Part shown: one piece after another, positions 32,833 to 42,344 of the stretch
Numbering within the stretch: position 1 is the stretch's first letter
How the letters are laid out: every line of letters begins with the position of its first letter
Origin: Embleya scabrispora DSM 41855
GTDB taxonomy: Bacteria; Actinomycetota; Actinomycetes; Streptomycetales; Streptomycetaceae
Assembly (NCBI RefSeq): GCF_000372745.1
Contig: NZ_KB889563.1
Span: 143,185-207,184, forward strand
Direction of reading: 5' to 3'
DNA: 64,000 nucleotides
Position numbers and translations under genes: made by a program
The notes under the pieces: generated by a model
The model's input: only the letters and a program-made list of their open reading frames with translations
Told to the model about the DNA's origin: nothing
Database searches by the model: none

Positions 32833-34146
32833 TCAGTGAGCCGTCAGCACGTGGTCGCTGATGAGTCGGGCCGCGCCGATGACCCCTGCGGTGCCGCCGA
32901 GTTCGGACAAGACGATGGGCAGGTTGCCGGTCGCCAGGGGCAACGACTGGCGATAGACGACGCTGCGGATCTCGGCGAGCAGCGGGTGACCGAGCCCGGC
33001 CACGCCGCCGCCGATGATGAGCAGCCCCGGATTGAGGAAGCTGACGAGGGCCGCGATCACCCGGCCCACGCGCATGCCGCCTTCCCGGACGATGGCCACC
33101 GCCGCCGGGTCTCCGGCCGCGGCGGCGTCGGCGACGTCACGACCGGTGAGCGTTCCGTTGTCCGCCAGACGGTGGACGAGGAACGGTGATGCGCCCGAAT
33201 CGGCGACCGCCCGCGCCTCGCGGGCGAGTGCCGCGCCCGAGAAGTACGCCTCCAGGCAACCGGCGTTGCCGCAGACGCACATCGGGCCGGTGTCGTCGAG
33301 TCGGATGTGGCCGATGTCGCCGGCGCTGCCGGAGACGCCTCGGTAGATCTCACCGCCGACGACGATGCCGCATCCGATGCCGGTGCCGATCTTGATGAGG
33401 AGGAAGTCGTCGATGGATCGGGCCACACCGGAATGCAGTTCGCCCAAGGCCATGATGTTGACGTCGTTGTCGACGAGCACGGGGCAGCCGAGTCGGCGGC
33501 CGACGACGTCCCTTATCGGGAATCGGTCCCACCCGGGCATGATCGGTGGGATCACCGGCATGCCCTCGCGGAAGCTGACGGGTCCGGGTACGCCTATGCC
33601 GACTCCGTGCACCTGGGGAAACGGGTCGACTTCGCGCAGTTTGTCGACGAGTGCGAAGACCCGGTCGAGTACCTCTTCGGGACCGATCCGCACATCGCAC
33701 TGCTCGGTCAGGTGGCCCAGGACCTCCAGTTCACCGTTGGTGACGGCGACGTCGATCGAGGTCGCGCCGATGTCGACGCCGATGAATCGCATGCCGGGCG
33801 AGAGTCGAACGATGCCCGAGCGTCGCCCACCGCGTGAGGCGGCGAGGCCGGCCGGCTCCACGAGGCCGAGTTCGGTGAGGCGATCGACCTCGATGGCGAG
33901 CTTGGAACGCGACATGTGGACGCCGTCGCCGAGTTCGGCCCGGGATTGGGGGCCGTTGTCGCGCAGCAGGCCGAGCAGGCGTGCCTGGTGTCGGTTTTCC
34001 GGGCGAGGTGGCATCCGCATGGCATCGCCTTCATCGAGTTCCGTCGGGTTCGCATCCGTTGTGCCGGGATCCGAACCGGGGCTTGAGACGTGTCCTCCGG
34101 CGACCGCCTTTCGCCCACTGCTCCTTGAGTTTTCCCCGCCTGCCAT
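32833..34146 (-). CDS. ROK-family transcriptional regulator
   Basis: This 437-residue repressor has an N-terminal helix-turn-helix near residues 50-105 (SRAELGDGVHMSRSKLAIEV) and a ROK sugar-kinase-like domain. The ATP-site DIGATS is present, as is the zinc motif with GPMCVCGNAGCLEAYFSG. Such proteins sense sugars and repress catabolic operons. The ATG at 34146 has GGGGAAAG upstream; a later ATG would drop a disordered tail. It is embedded in a long minus-strand run between the sugar-uptake half and the ebo-like half, and is the best candidate regulator for either. AACAAAGTT just upstream of it and a similar AACAAACTT in front of the first gene of the run (about 46156) may be related sites. 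Confidence 0.88.
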   Translation of the reverse strand: MAGGENSRSSGRKAVAGGHVSSPGSDPGTTDANPTELDEGDAMRMPPRPENRHQARLLGLLRDNGPQSRAELGDGVHMSRSKLAIEVDRLTELGLVEPAGLAASRGGRRSGIVRLSPGMRFIGVDIGATSIDVAVTNGELEVLGHLTEQCDVRIGPEEVLDRVFALVDKLREVDPFPQVHGVGIGVPGPVSFREGMPVIPPIMPGWDRFPIRDVVGRRLGCPVLVDNDVNIMALGELHSGVARSIDDFLLIKIGTGIGCGIVVGGEIYRGVSGSAGDIGHIRLDDTGPMCVCGNAGCLEAYFSGAALAREARAVADSGASPFLVHRLADNGTLTGRDVADAAAAGDPAAVAIVREGGMRVGRVIAALVSFLNPGLLIIGGGVAGLGHPLLAEIRSVVYRQSLPLATGNLPIVLSELGGTAGVIGAARLISDHVLTAH

Positions 34147-34290
34147 CAGACTTTCCCCATTCAAGAACAAAGTTGATGACGACAGTATCGGGATCCCGCG
34201 GCCTCGCCGAAGCGGGGCCGCGGTGAATCCCGTTCTCCTTCCCACGTTGCAGTGTTTCGCGGTACTACGCCCTGTCCGGCACTGGTTGCA

Positions 34291-37200
34291 TCACCCTCCG
34301 ATGTCGGCGATCACGCGGTTGGCATCCCGCGTGATGGCTGTGCGCACGTCCGCGTTCGAGACCACCTTCACATCGGCGACAAGGGTCTTGAGCCTGCCCA
34401 GTTCGGCGATCGCCCTGTCGTCCTTGCCCTGTGCCTCGGCCACGCGGGCCTTCTCGAGCCGGCTGGTGAGCTTCGTCTTGGCCGTCGCGGACAGCCATCC
34501 GGTGGCGCGGAACCGGTCGATGAGGTTTTGCATGTCGCGCATCGACGTGGTCACCGCGAACCGGACGGCGGTCGTCGTCTTGTTGCCCGCGTTGTCCTCG
34601 GCGAGGACTTCGACGGTGTGCTGCCCGAGGTTCAGGGTGAACAGCGGTTGAATCGTTCCGGACGTGGCCGCCTTCCCGTCGAGAGTGCCCGCGAGCGTCT
34701 TGACGCCGGAGGTCGGGTCGATCGCCTCCCAACTCACCCGCACGTCCTGCGAGTCGCCGTACACCGCACCGTCGGCGACCCCGGCGACCAGCAGCACCGG
34801 CTTGGTCGCGTCGATCTTGATCGTCGCGGCCTTGTCCGCCTCGACGAGTCCGGCCCGGTCGGTACCCCGGTAGCGCAGGACGTGTTCGCCGTCGCCGGAC
34901 ACCGTCACCGCGCCGCCCGGGTAGGGCGTCCAGGCGCCGCCGTCCAGCGCGTATTCGATGCCCGCGACCCCTGACGATTCGTCAACGGCCGCGAGCGTGA
35001 CCGGAATCGCTCCCGCGTGCCAGCCGCCGTCGCCGGGTGCCGCGAAGCCCGCCGTGGTCAACGGCGTCCCGGTGTCGACCTTGACGGCCAGTTCCCTGCT
35101 CTCTTCCGTGTTGCCGGCCCTGTCCTTCGAGCGGTACTGGAGCTTGTGCTCACGGTCGCCGCTCACGCTCACCGGAGTTCCGTCGTACGTCGTCCAACCG
35201 GCGGCGTCCAGGTTGTATTCGGTCGCGGCGACGCCCGACCCGTCCGCCTCGTCGGTCCCGGTCAGGGTCACGTTCACGGGAGCCGTCGTGTACCAGCCGT
35301 CCTTCCCCGTGGGCTGAGCCGGATCGGGCTTCGCGGTGGTGACCGGTGCCTGGGCGTCCGCGGCGACCCTGGTGAACTTCCACTTCTGGTTGCTCGCGCC
35401 GTTGCAGGTCCATTGCAGGACCTTGGCTCCGTCCTGCGTGCCGACACCGGCGACATCGGCGCACAGCCTGCTCGTGACGTTGGCGAGCGAGTACACGCCG
35501 GGCTCGGCGCCGGCCGTCGGCTTCCAGTGCTGATTGCCGCCGCCGTTGCATGCGTACTGCGCGAGTTGCACGTCGAGTTCGGTGGACTGGCCCGGGACTT
35601 CCAGACACTTGCCGCCGATCGCCGATTTGATCGTGTACGAGCCGTCACCGACCGGGTCGACCTGCCACTTCTGCTCCTTGCCGGCGCCCGGCGCCTGCTG
35701 GACGATCGGCGCGGAGTCGGCCGGCGACGCGCCCTGCACGGCCATGTTCTTGCCGCTGTGCTTGGCCGTGAGCGTGTACAGGCCCGCTTCGATGCCGGGC
35801 TCGGTGACCACAGCGGTATCGAATTGTATGGCGTCCACGTCGAAGGAGTTGTTCGCCGCCGCCTTGAACACCATGTAGAGCTTGTGGGTTCCGGCGAGCG
35901 TGGCGAGCGACACGCCCGGGGTGGTCGCGTAGTTGTTCCAGCCGCCGGTGGACGGCACGGGTGTGCTCCCCAGGAGCGTTCCGGTGGGAGTGTCCGCGTG
36001 CACCTCGATGCTTCCTCCGCCGGTGGGTGAGGACAGCCGGTATCGAATCGAGGCGGTCCCCACGAGATTGGCGGGATCGAACATGATCCAGTCGTTGTCG
36101 CTGATGTCACCGAGGCGTTTGCCGTTCTCCGCGCCCGGCTCGGCGACCACCCGAATCCCGGACTGCGCGGTGAAGTACTCGGCCTGCTTGTGGCGAGGCT
36201 GGAGCACGGCCCGGGCGTAGCCGGTGAGCCGGCTCGCGTTGGGGCCGCCCTTGTCGGTGTACTTCGCGTTCAGGACGAAGTACAGGTTGGCGCCCTCCGG
36301 GTGCCCGCCGAGGTCGTCGGTGGCGATGGTGCCCTCACAGCCGGGGATGTCGGCGGTCGGGTGCTCGTGGTCGTCGTGTCCGAGGGCCGGGTTGACCACG
36401 ACCTGCGCGCAGTCGACCGGCCCGTCCTCGGGGTCGGTCACCTTGACCTTGTAGGGGACACGGTCACCGAAGGCGACGAACTGCCCGTTCGCGGGGAACT
36501 CCAGGGTGACCGTCGGTGCGGTGTTGCCCACGGATATCGCGACGTTCGCGAAGCCCGATTGTCCGGTCGCGTCCGTCACCTGGAGTTGCGCGCTGTAGTC
36601 GCCGTTGACGGTATAGACGTGCGTCGGGTCGGCCTCGGTGGAATCGGTGGTGCCGTCGGCGTCGAAGTCCCAAGCGTAGGAGAGCGGTCCGCCGTCGGGG
36701 TCGATGGTGCCCGCGCTGGAGAACTTCACGGTCAGCGGTCCGGGGCCGTTGGGCGGGGTCGCGCTCGCCTTGACGATCGGCTTGCGTTGGCCCTGCGTGT
36801 AGTCGATCCGGTAGAGGCCGGAGTCGTTGTTGCCGCCGCCGAACGAGCTGCCCCAGTCGAGCACGTAGAGGGAACCGTCGGGGCCGAAGGTCATGTCCAT
36901 CGGCTTGGCGAATTTCGCCGTGGGCAGGAAGTCGTTGATCTTCAGGAGCTTGTTCGACGCGTCGAAGCGGACCTCCTTGACGAAGCCGCGCGCCCACTCG
37001 TAGAAGAAGCCGGCGCCGTCGTAGTAGGCCGGGAACTTCGTGGTCGAGGGGTTGTTCGGGTCGTAGCGGTATACCGGCCCGGCCATCGGCGCGGAGCCGC
37101 CCTGGCCCATTTCGGGGAACTCGGGCGAGGCGCCGTAGCCGTACCAGATCTCCGGCAGTTGCACGGCCGGGAGCTGGGTCAGGCCGGTGTTGTTGGGCGA

Positions 37201-38949
37201 GGGGTTCGTCGGGTTGGCGCAGTCGAACTTCGCTCCGACGACTTTGGTGTCGGGGTTGTAGGGCGCGTAGGGCTGGTTGTTGCCGTGACAGAACGGCCAG
37301 CCGAAGTTGCCGGGCTGCTTGATGACGTTGTACTCGACCAGGCCCTCGGGCCCCCGGTCGGTGGTGGGCAGTCCCCGGTCGGGGCCGTAGTCGGCCACGT
37401 GCACCCATCCGTTGGCCTGGTCGACGCGGAAGCGGAACGGGTTGCGGAAGCCCATCGCGAAGACCTCGGGCCTGGTCTTGTCCGTGCCCACCGGGAACAT
37501 GTTCCCTGACGGGATGTCATATCCCCCGTCGGCCTTGGGCTTGATCCGCAAAATCTTGCCGCGCAGGTCGTTGGTGTTGCCGGCGGTGCGTGCCGAGTCG
37601 AGCATGAACTTGCCGGGCCGCCAGTCGATCGGCGAGTAGCCCTGCCAGTTCGGGTCCAGGTTGGGCGGCACGTCGTCACCGGTACCCAGATACAGGGTGC
37701 CGTCGGGGCCGAAGTCGAGTGCGCCGCCGGTGTGACCCGGTTCGCCGAACGTACGGCTGCGGTAGGCGGGGACGTCGATGACCTTCTTCTCGCTCGCCAG
37801 GTCGATCGTGTCACCGGTGACGGTGAAGCGGGACACGCGGTTCACGTCGTCCGGGCTCGCGGCCGGCGAGTGGTAGAGGTAGATCCATTTGTTCTGCGCG
37901 AAGTTCGGGTCGAGGGCCATGCCGACCAGACCGTCCTCACCGCCGGTGTACACCGAAAGCTTGGCCGCCGTGGTCGAGCTGTGCGTGTCGGGCTTGTAGA
38001 CCTTGACCTCGCCGCTGCGCTGAATGTAGAAGACCCGGCCGTCGGGAGCGACGTCGAGTTGCATCGGGTCGGCGGTGTTGTCGTCGAGGGTGACCTTCTC
38101 GAAGCCGCTCCACACCGTGCCGCCGCAGTCGCCGGGCTCGGCGCCCGCCGCCCACTTCAAGCCGCCCAGGATGTGCTTGCGCAGATCCGGTTCCGCGTAG
38201 GACGAGGCGGTGTGACCCATGGCGGTGGCCCAGATCCGACCGCCCTCCGCGTTGCGGCACCACGAGATCGGGTGATCGGCGCCCATCTTGGACGGGCCCG
38301 GGTTGTAGGTGGTCTCGTCCGCCGTCACGAGGACGTGCACGTTCCCCCGGGGGTTCTTGTCGAAGTTGTACCACTCCTCGCTGCGGGCCCAGCGCTCCGG
38401 CAGACCCTTGGTCGAGGGGTGCGTCCGGTCGGCGACCTTGGCGGTGCCCGGGAGGACACCGGGCGAGTGGGTGGGCATGTGCGCACCACCGTTGACCAGG
38501 TCGTCCCACCACGGGAAGTCGTTCTCGATGCCCATGTCCATGGCGTTGTGGATCGCCACGACGCCCTTGCCGGAACGGACGTACTTCTGTAGAGCGGCGC
38601 GCTGGGCGTCGTTCTCCCAGACCATGCCCGAGTTCTGGAGCATGACGATCGCGTCGAAACCGGCCAGGCTCGCGTCGCTGAAGACGGCCGAGTCGTTGGA
38701 CTGCACGACTTCGTAGTGGTTGGCCTCGGCCTCGTCCTGGAACATCTTGATCCCCGCGGGGATCGAGTCGTGCACGTAGCCGACTGCCTTGGTGAACAGC
38801 AGGGCGCGGAACGTGGTGTGCGCCTGCGCCTGCTGAACGGGTGTCAGAGTGAACAGGGCCAGGGCCATCGCGAGGACGACGCCGAGAGACCGTACGGTGC
38901 GGGCGGATCGGGAAGTGCCTCTGGGGAAGGGTGGACCGATCGAGCGCAT
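34291..38949 (-). CDS. Giant secreted ThuA / sorbosone-dehydrogenase-like multidomain protein
   Basis: This 1552-residue protein has a signal peptide cleaved near Ala43. In order it carries a ThuA-like glutamine-amidotransferase fold (about 46-273), a glucose/sorbosone-dehydrogenase beta-propeller (about 280-720, with LVGMALDPNFAQNKWIYLYH and GPEGLVEYNVIKQPGNFGWP) and a PKD domain (723-803). These are followed by a CBM6-like carbohydrate module (923-1040), a ricin-type lectin (1056-1190), two OmpL47-type beta domains (1216-1383) and a helical C-terminus. It should bind polysaccharide outside the cell and oxidise or process a sugar, possibly with PQQ. GAGGAG precedes the ATG. It lies between an epimerase gene and the ROK gene. 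Domain limits are estimates. Confidence 0.88.
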   Translation of the reverse strand: MRSIGPPFPRGTSRSARTVRSLGVVLAMALALFTLTPVQQAQAHTTFRALLFTKAVGYVHDSIPAGIKMFQDEAEANHYEVVQSNDSAVFSDASLAGFDAIVMLQNSGMVWENDAQRAALQKYVRSGKGVVAIHNAMDMGIENDFPWWDDLVNGGAHMPTHSPGVLPGTAKVADRTHPSTKGLPERWARSEEWYNFDKNPRGNVHVLVTADETTYNPGPSKMGADHPISWCRNAEGGRIWATAMGHTASSYAEPDLRKHILGGLKWAAGAEPGDCGGTVWSGFEKVTLDDNTADPMQLDVAPDGRVFYIQRSGEVKVYKPDTHSSTTAAKLSVYTGGEDGLVGMALDPNFAQNKWIYLYHSPAASPDDVNRVSRFTVTGDTIDLASEKKVIDVPAYRSRTFGEPGHTGGALDFGPDGTLYLGTGDDVPPNLDPNWQGYSPIDWRPGKFMLDSARTAGNTNDLRGKILRIKPKADGGYDIPSGNMFPVGTDKTRPEVFAMGFRNPFRFRVDQANGWVHVADYGPDRGLPTTDRGPEGLVEYNVIKQPGNFGWPFCHGNNQPYAPYNPDTKVVGAKFDCANPTNPSPNNTGLTQLPAVQLPEIWYGYGASPEFPEMGQGGSAPMAGPVYRYDPNNPSTTKFPAYYDGAGFFYEWARGFVKEVRFDASNKLLKINDFLPTAKFAKPMDMTFGPDGSLYVLDWGSSFGGGNNDSGLYRIDYTQGQRKPIVKASATPPNGPGPLTVKFSSAGTIDPDGGPLSYAWDFDADGTTDSTEADPTHVYTVNGDYSAQLQVTDATGQSGFANVAISVGNTAPTVTLEFPANGQFVAFGDRVPYKVKVTDPEDGPVDCAQVVVNPALGHDDHEHPTADIPGCEGTIATDDLGGHPEGANLYFVLNAKYTDKGGPNASRLTGYARAVLQPRHKQAEYFTAQSGIRVVAEPGAENGKRLGDISDNDWIMFDPANLVGTASIRYRLSSPTGGGSIEVHADTPTGTLLGSTPVPSTGGWNNYATTPGVSLATLAGTHKLYMVFKAAANNSFDVDAIQFDTAVVTEPGIEAGLYTLTAKHSGKNMAVQGASPADSAPIVQQAPGAGKEQKWQVDPVGDGSYTIKSAIGGKCLEVPGQSTELDVQLAQYACNGGGNQHWKPTAGAEPGVYSLANVTSRLCADVAGVGTQDGAKVLQWTCNGASNQKWKFTRVAADAQAPVTTAKPDPAQPTGKDGWYTTAPVNVTLTGTDEADGSGVAATEYNLDAAGWTTYDGTPVSVSGDREHKLQYRSKDRAGNTEESRELAVKVDTGTPLTTAGFAAPGDGGWHAGAIPVTLAAVDESSGVAGIEYALDGGAWTPYPGGAVTVSGDGEHVLRYRGTDRAGLVEADKAATIKIDATKPVLLVAGVADGAVYGDSQDVRVSWEAIDPTSGVKTLAGTLDGKAATSGTIQPLFTLNLGQHTVEVLAEDNAGNKTTTAVRFAVTTSMRDMQNLIDRFRATGWLSATAKTKLTSRLEKARVAEAQGKDDRAIAELGRLKTLVADVKVVSNADVRTAITRDANRVIADIGG

Positions 38950-39068
38950 AGATTCTCCTCGTTGCGCGCAGGGGTGCGCTGCTCACGCCACGTGGGTCGC
39001 GGGTGAGCGGGAATGTGCGAGGGTTTTCCGTGGCCGGCTGGTCGGACTGGGGCGAGGGGCCGTACGGG

Positions 39069-39929
39069 TCAGAGCGCGGCGAGAGTCGCGCGCAGGAAGG
39101 CGATGCCGTCGCGGGCGATCGCGTCCTGGGTGGCCGCGAGGGGCCTCCAGATGGAGGCGGCCACCGCGATCGACGCGTTGTGCGCGGTGAACGACTCGAT
39201 GCAGAGCGGGCCCTGATGGCCCGTTTCCTGAAGCGCTGTCAAGAAGCCGGGCCAGTCGAGGTGGTCGGCGCCGGGCGTGCCGCGGTCGTTCGCGCATACC
39301 TGCACGTGCGCGATTCGCCCGCCTGCCGTTCGGACGGCGGTGACGAGGTCGTGTTCCTCGATGTTCTGGTGGTAGGTGTCGAGGGCGATACCGACGGCGT
39401 CGGCGGGGAGTTCGGCGATCGCCTCGGCGGTTTGGGCGACGGTGTTGAGCAGGCTGGTCTCGTACCGGTTGAGGGGCTCGACGGCGAGCACGACACCGTT
39501 CGACCGGGCGTGTTCGGCGATCGGCGCGAGGCCGTCGCGCAGTTCGTCGAGGCAACGGGCGCGTTCGGCCGGAGTCGTGCGCCAAGTACGGCCGACCGCC
39601 GCGTACATGGGGCCGGCGACGACGGGCGCGCCGACCTCGGCCGCCGCATCGACACAGCGGCGCAAATAGTCGCGGGTACGGCCCAGGGCAGCGGCGTCGG
39701 TGGCGACGAGGTCGCGGCCCGGCGGCATGACCGCCGCGACGGAGGCAGCGGCCAGGTCGTGGTCGAGGAGGACCTTGCGGACCGTCGCCGGACTCCAGTC
39801 GTCGGGTTGCTCCAGCGGCAACTCGACCATGTCGGCACCGAACTCCCTTATCCGGGGTGCGAGTTCGATGAGATCGGCATCGGTCAGTGGAGAGGCCCAG
39901 ATCCAGGTGTTCACGCCGATCGCACGCAT
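39069..39929 (-). CDS. Sugar epimerase, D-allulose/tagatose 3-epimerase-like
   Basis: This 286-residue barrel resembles ketose 3-epimerases. Metal ligands appear in LAVEPLNRYETSLLNT, GIALDTYHQNIEE, HVQVCANDRGTPG and CIESFTAHN, which match the Glu, Asp, His and Glu set of that family. It is cytoplasmic and would interconvert ketoses or keto-sugars brought in by the importer encoded immediately upstream, 95 bp away. The ATG at 39929 is followed by the usual RAIGVNTWIW strand. Confidence 0.88.
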   Translation of the reverse strand: MRAIGVNTWIWASPLTDADLIELAPRIREFGADMVELPLEQPDDWSPATVRKVLLDHDLAAASVAAVMPPGRDLVATDAAALGRTRDYLRRCVDAAAEVGAPVVAGPMYAAVGRTWRTTPAERARCLDELRDGLAPIAEHARSNGVVLAVEPLNRYETSLLNTVAQTAEAIAELPADAVGIALDTYHQNIEEHDLVTAVRTAGGRIAHVQVCANDRGTPGADHLDWPGFLTALQETGHQGPLCIESFTAHNASIAVAASIWRPLAATQDAIARDGIAFLRATLAAL

Positions 39930-40023
39930 GGCTGTGCTCCTTGTCGTCGCGGGGTCGCGGAGGCGGCAGGATCGGTGCGAGGCCGGAGCCGGGGCGGCGG
40001 GACGGCCGCCCCGGTCCGCTCGG

Positions 40024-41247
40024 CTATTTGCCGCCCCACTTCTGCGGGTAGCCCGGCAGGGTCTCGCAGCCGCACATCGCGTAGTGCAGCGGCGGCATGC
40101 CCGGCTTGATGTACTGGTCGCGGTTCTCCACGGTGATGGTGGGCTGCGGAAGCTTCCATTCCTTCGGAACCGGTTCGCCCTTGAGGATCTTCAGGGCCGC
40201 GATGATCGGGGTGCGCCACTGGTAGCTGGGGTAGGTCGGGGCGATCGCGGTGAGGTTCTTCTTCTTCCAGACCTCCAGGAATTGCTGCTGGTCCTCACCG
40301 GTGATCGGCGGCACCTTCTTGCCGGCGTCCTCGAACGCCTCGACGGCCGCGACGGCGGTGTCTCCGGCGTCCATCCAGACGCCGTCGATGGTGCCGTGCC
40401 GCTGGATGGCGTCGCTGACCACGGCCTTGGTCTTGGCGGTGTCGCCGTCCGTGAACTTGACGTCGACGACGTCGAGTCCGCCCTGTTCGAGAATCCGCTT
40501 GCCCGCCGCCCAGCGGTTCTCCAGGACGTCGACGCCGGGGAGGATGCGCAGCGCGAGGATCTTCCCGCCCGGCTTCACCTTCGTCTTGAGGAACTCCGCG
40601 CCGGTCCGACCGAACGCGTAGCCGCCGACGGGGTTGATGAAGGTCACCGGACAGTCGGTGGTGACACCGCGGTCGAAGACGATGACCGGGATCTTCCCGC
40701 ACGCGGCTTTGACCGCCGGGGTGAGCGTCGCGGTGGTGTTGGGCGACACGATGAGCGCCGAGCAGCCCTTTCCGGCGAGCTCCTGGATGTCGGAGATCTG
40801 CTTGTCGTCCTTGCCCTGCGCGTCCAGGACGGTGAACTTGGCGATCTCCGGATGGGTGCCGGCCTCGGCCTGGATGTTCTTCAGGCCGGTCTGGCGCCAG
40901 TTGTTGGCGACACTCGCGTTGGAGAAGCAGATCTCGTACGGGCCGTCCTTCTTGTACTGCGTGGTGTCGACCATCTGTTGCGGGTCGAGCATCTGCTCCC
41001 AGGGTTTGTCGGCGGGCCCCTGCGGGGTCGCCTGAAGCAGGGCCGACTGCCGGTCGTAGTCCGCCTGCACGAAGAACTTCGAGTCGCCGGAGTCGCCCTT
41101 GCCGGGGCTCGCCGAGTTGCCCGGAGCGGCACCGGGGACGGGTGCCTTGGTCGCCGACGTGGAGTCGGCCTTGTCGCTCGAACACGAGGCCGTGACCACG
41201 AGGGCCGCCGCCACGAGCACGGTGACCGGGAGTCTGCGCCGCTTCAT
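40024..41247 (-). CDS. Sugar-binding lipoprotein, ribose-importer (CUT2) type
   Basis: This 407-residue lipoprotein has a lipobox with Cys22 (VVTASC), then a long serine-, alanine- and glycine-rich linker and a periplasmic-binding-protein type 1 fold. ICFSNASVANNWRQTGLKNI and QDLAGKGCSALIVSPNTT-like segments are typical of RbsB relatives. It delivers its sugar to the two CUT2 permeases encoded upstream. GAGGAG precedes the ATG, and its ATG overlaps the permease TGA (ATGA). The ligand is not predictable, but the adjacent epimerase and oxidoreductase suggest a rare monosaccharide or cyclitol. Confidence 0.92.
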   Translation of the reverse strand: MKRRRLPVTVLVAAALVVTASCSSDKADSTSATKAPVPGAAPGNSASPGKGDSGDSKFFVQADYDRQSALLQATPQGPADKPWEQMLDPQQMVDTTQYKKDGPYEICFSNASVANNWRQTGLKNIQAEAGTHPEIAKFTVLDAQGKDDKQISDIQELAGKGCSALIVSPNTTATLTPAVKAACGKIPVIVFDRGVTTDCPVTFINPVGGYAFGRTGAEFLKTKVKPGGKILALRILPGVDVLENRWAAGKRILEQGGLDVVDVKFTDGDTAKTKAVVSDAIQRHGTIDGVWMDAGDTAVAAVEAFEDAGKKVPPITGEDQQQFLEVWKKKNLTAIAPTYPSYQWRTPIIAALKILKGEPVPKEWKLPQPTITVENRDQYIKPGMPPLHYAMCGCETLPGYPQKWGGK

Positions 41248-42344
41248 CGTTGTTCTCCTCGGGGGTTGCGGGACGGCAGTGGCAGGTGACGCACGAGCGG
41301 AGACACATACGCGGTCAGACGGCGCCGCGTCCCGGCCCAGTCGAGGGCGCCCAGGGCGACCGCGGCGATGACGATGACGCCCTGCACCGTGGTCTCCATG
41401 GCTTTGGCGACGCCGCGCAGGTTGAGCAGGGTGAACAGGGTCTGCAGCGAGAGCGCGCCGGCCATCGCGGCGACGACGGATCCGCTGCCGCCCCCGAGTG
41501 CGACGCCGCCCAGGACGACGGCCGTGATGGCCTCGAACTCGTAGCCTCGGCCGGCTTGGGCGGATACTCCGGAGAAGCCGCCGACCAGGATCGCGGCGAC
41601 GGCCGCGGCCGCCCCCGACAGCACGAACGCCAGCGTCCGCACCCGCAGGACCCGTACACCGGCGAGGCCGGCCGCCCGGGCGTTGTCGCCCGTGGCGATG
41701 AGGGTGCGCCCGAAGTCCGAGCGCATCAGCACGACCGCGACGACACCGATCACCAGGCACAGCACAACGGCCCAGGGCACCGGCCCGAACGCGGTGTTGC
41801 GCCCGATCGTGCGGAAGTCGTCGGGCAGGATGCCGCGCGGGGACCCCTGGGTCCAGTAGAAGACGGCGCCTTCGAGGATGAGCGTCATGCCGAGGGTCGC
41901 GATGAACGACGGCACCCGCAACACGGTCGTGACGAGGCCGTTGACGAGGCCGACGAAGGCGCCGCCGGCGACGAGCAGCGCGACGACGACGGTCCAGTGC
42001 GCGCCGGGGAACGCGTGGTACGTCTCGGCGGTGACCACGACGCCTACCGTGACGAGCGCGCCCACCGACAGGTCGTAGCCGCCGGAGACGATCACCAGGT
42101 ACTGGCCCGCGGCCAAGACGATCAGCGGCGCCGAGCGCTTGAGGAACGCGAAGAACGGGTCGGGTTCGAAGAAGGTCGGGTCCTCGACGCCGAGTGCGAC
42201 GAGGAGCACGGCGAGCAGAACGTACACGGGGGCGCCGGCTCGAAGCGACGCGAGGAATCTGCGGGTCGGGGTGAGCCGGCCGATCCCGGTGACGGCGACG
42301 TCGCCGCGCTCGCGTTCGTCCGCGGTCACGGTCGCGGCTTTCAC
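41244..42344 (-). CDS. CUT2 sugar ABC transporter permease (second)
   Basis: This 366-residue membrane subunit has eight to ten helices and the BPD_transp_2 signature (GYDLSVGALVTVGVVV, VNGLVTTVLRVPSFIATLGM, FEAITAVVLGGVALGGGSGS). It pairs with the permease encoded just upstream. The GTG at 42344 overlaps the previous stop as GTGA and has a strong GGGAGG. The end overlaps the binding-protein gene by 4 bp, so all subunits are translationally coupled. Confidence 0.92.
   Translation of the reverse strand: MKAATVTADERERGDVAVTGIGRLTPTRRFLASLRAGAPVYVLLAVLLVALGVEDPTFFEPDPFFAFLKRSAPLIVLAAGQYLVIVSGGYDLSVGALVTVGVVVTAETYHAFPGAHWTVVVALLVAGGAFVGLVNGLVTTVLRVPSFIATLGMTLILEGAVFYWTQGSPRGILPDDFRTIGRNTAFGPVPWAVVLCLVIGVVAVVLMRSDFGRTLIATGDNARAAGLAGVRVLRVRTLAFVLSGAAAAVAAILVGGFSGVSAQAGRGYEFEAITAVVLGGVALGGGSGSVVAAMAGALSLQTLFTLLNLRGVAKAMETTVQGVIVIAAVALGALDWAGTRRRLTAYVSPLVRHLPLPSRNPRGEQR

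Noticed and set aside
39003-41289. Long plus-strand frames opposite the epimerase and sugar-binding protein genes
   Set aside because: They are antisense shadows of genes with signal peptide, lipobox and recognisable folds on the minus strand.
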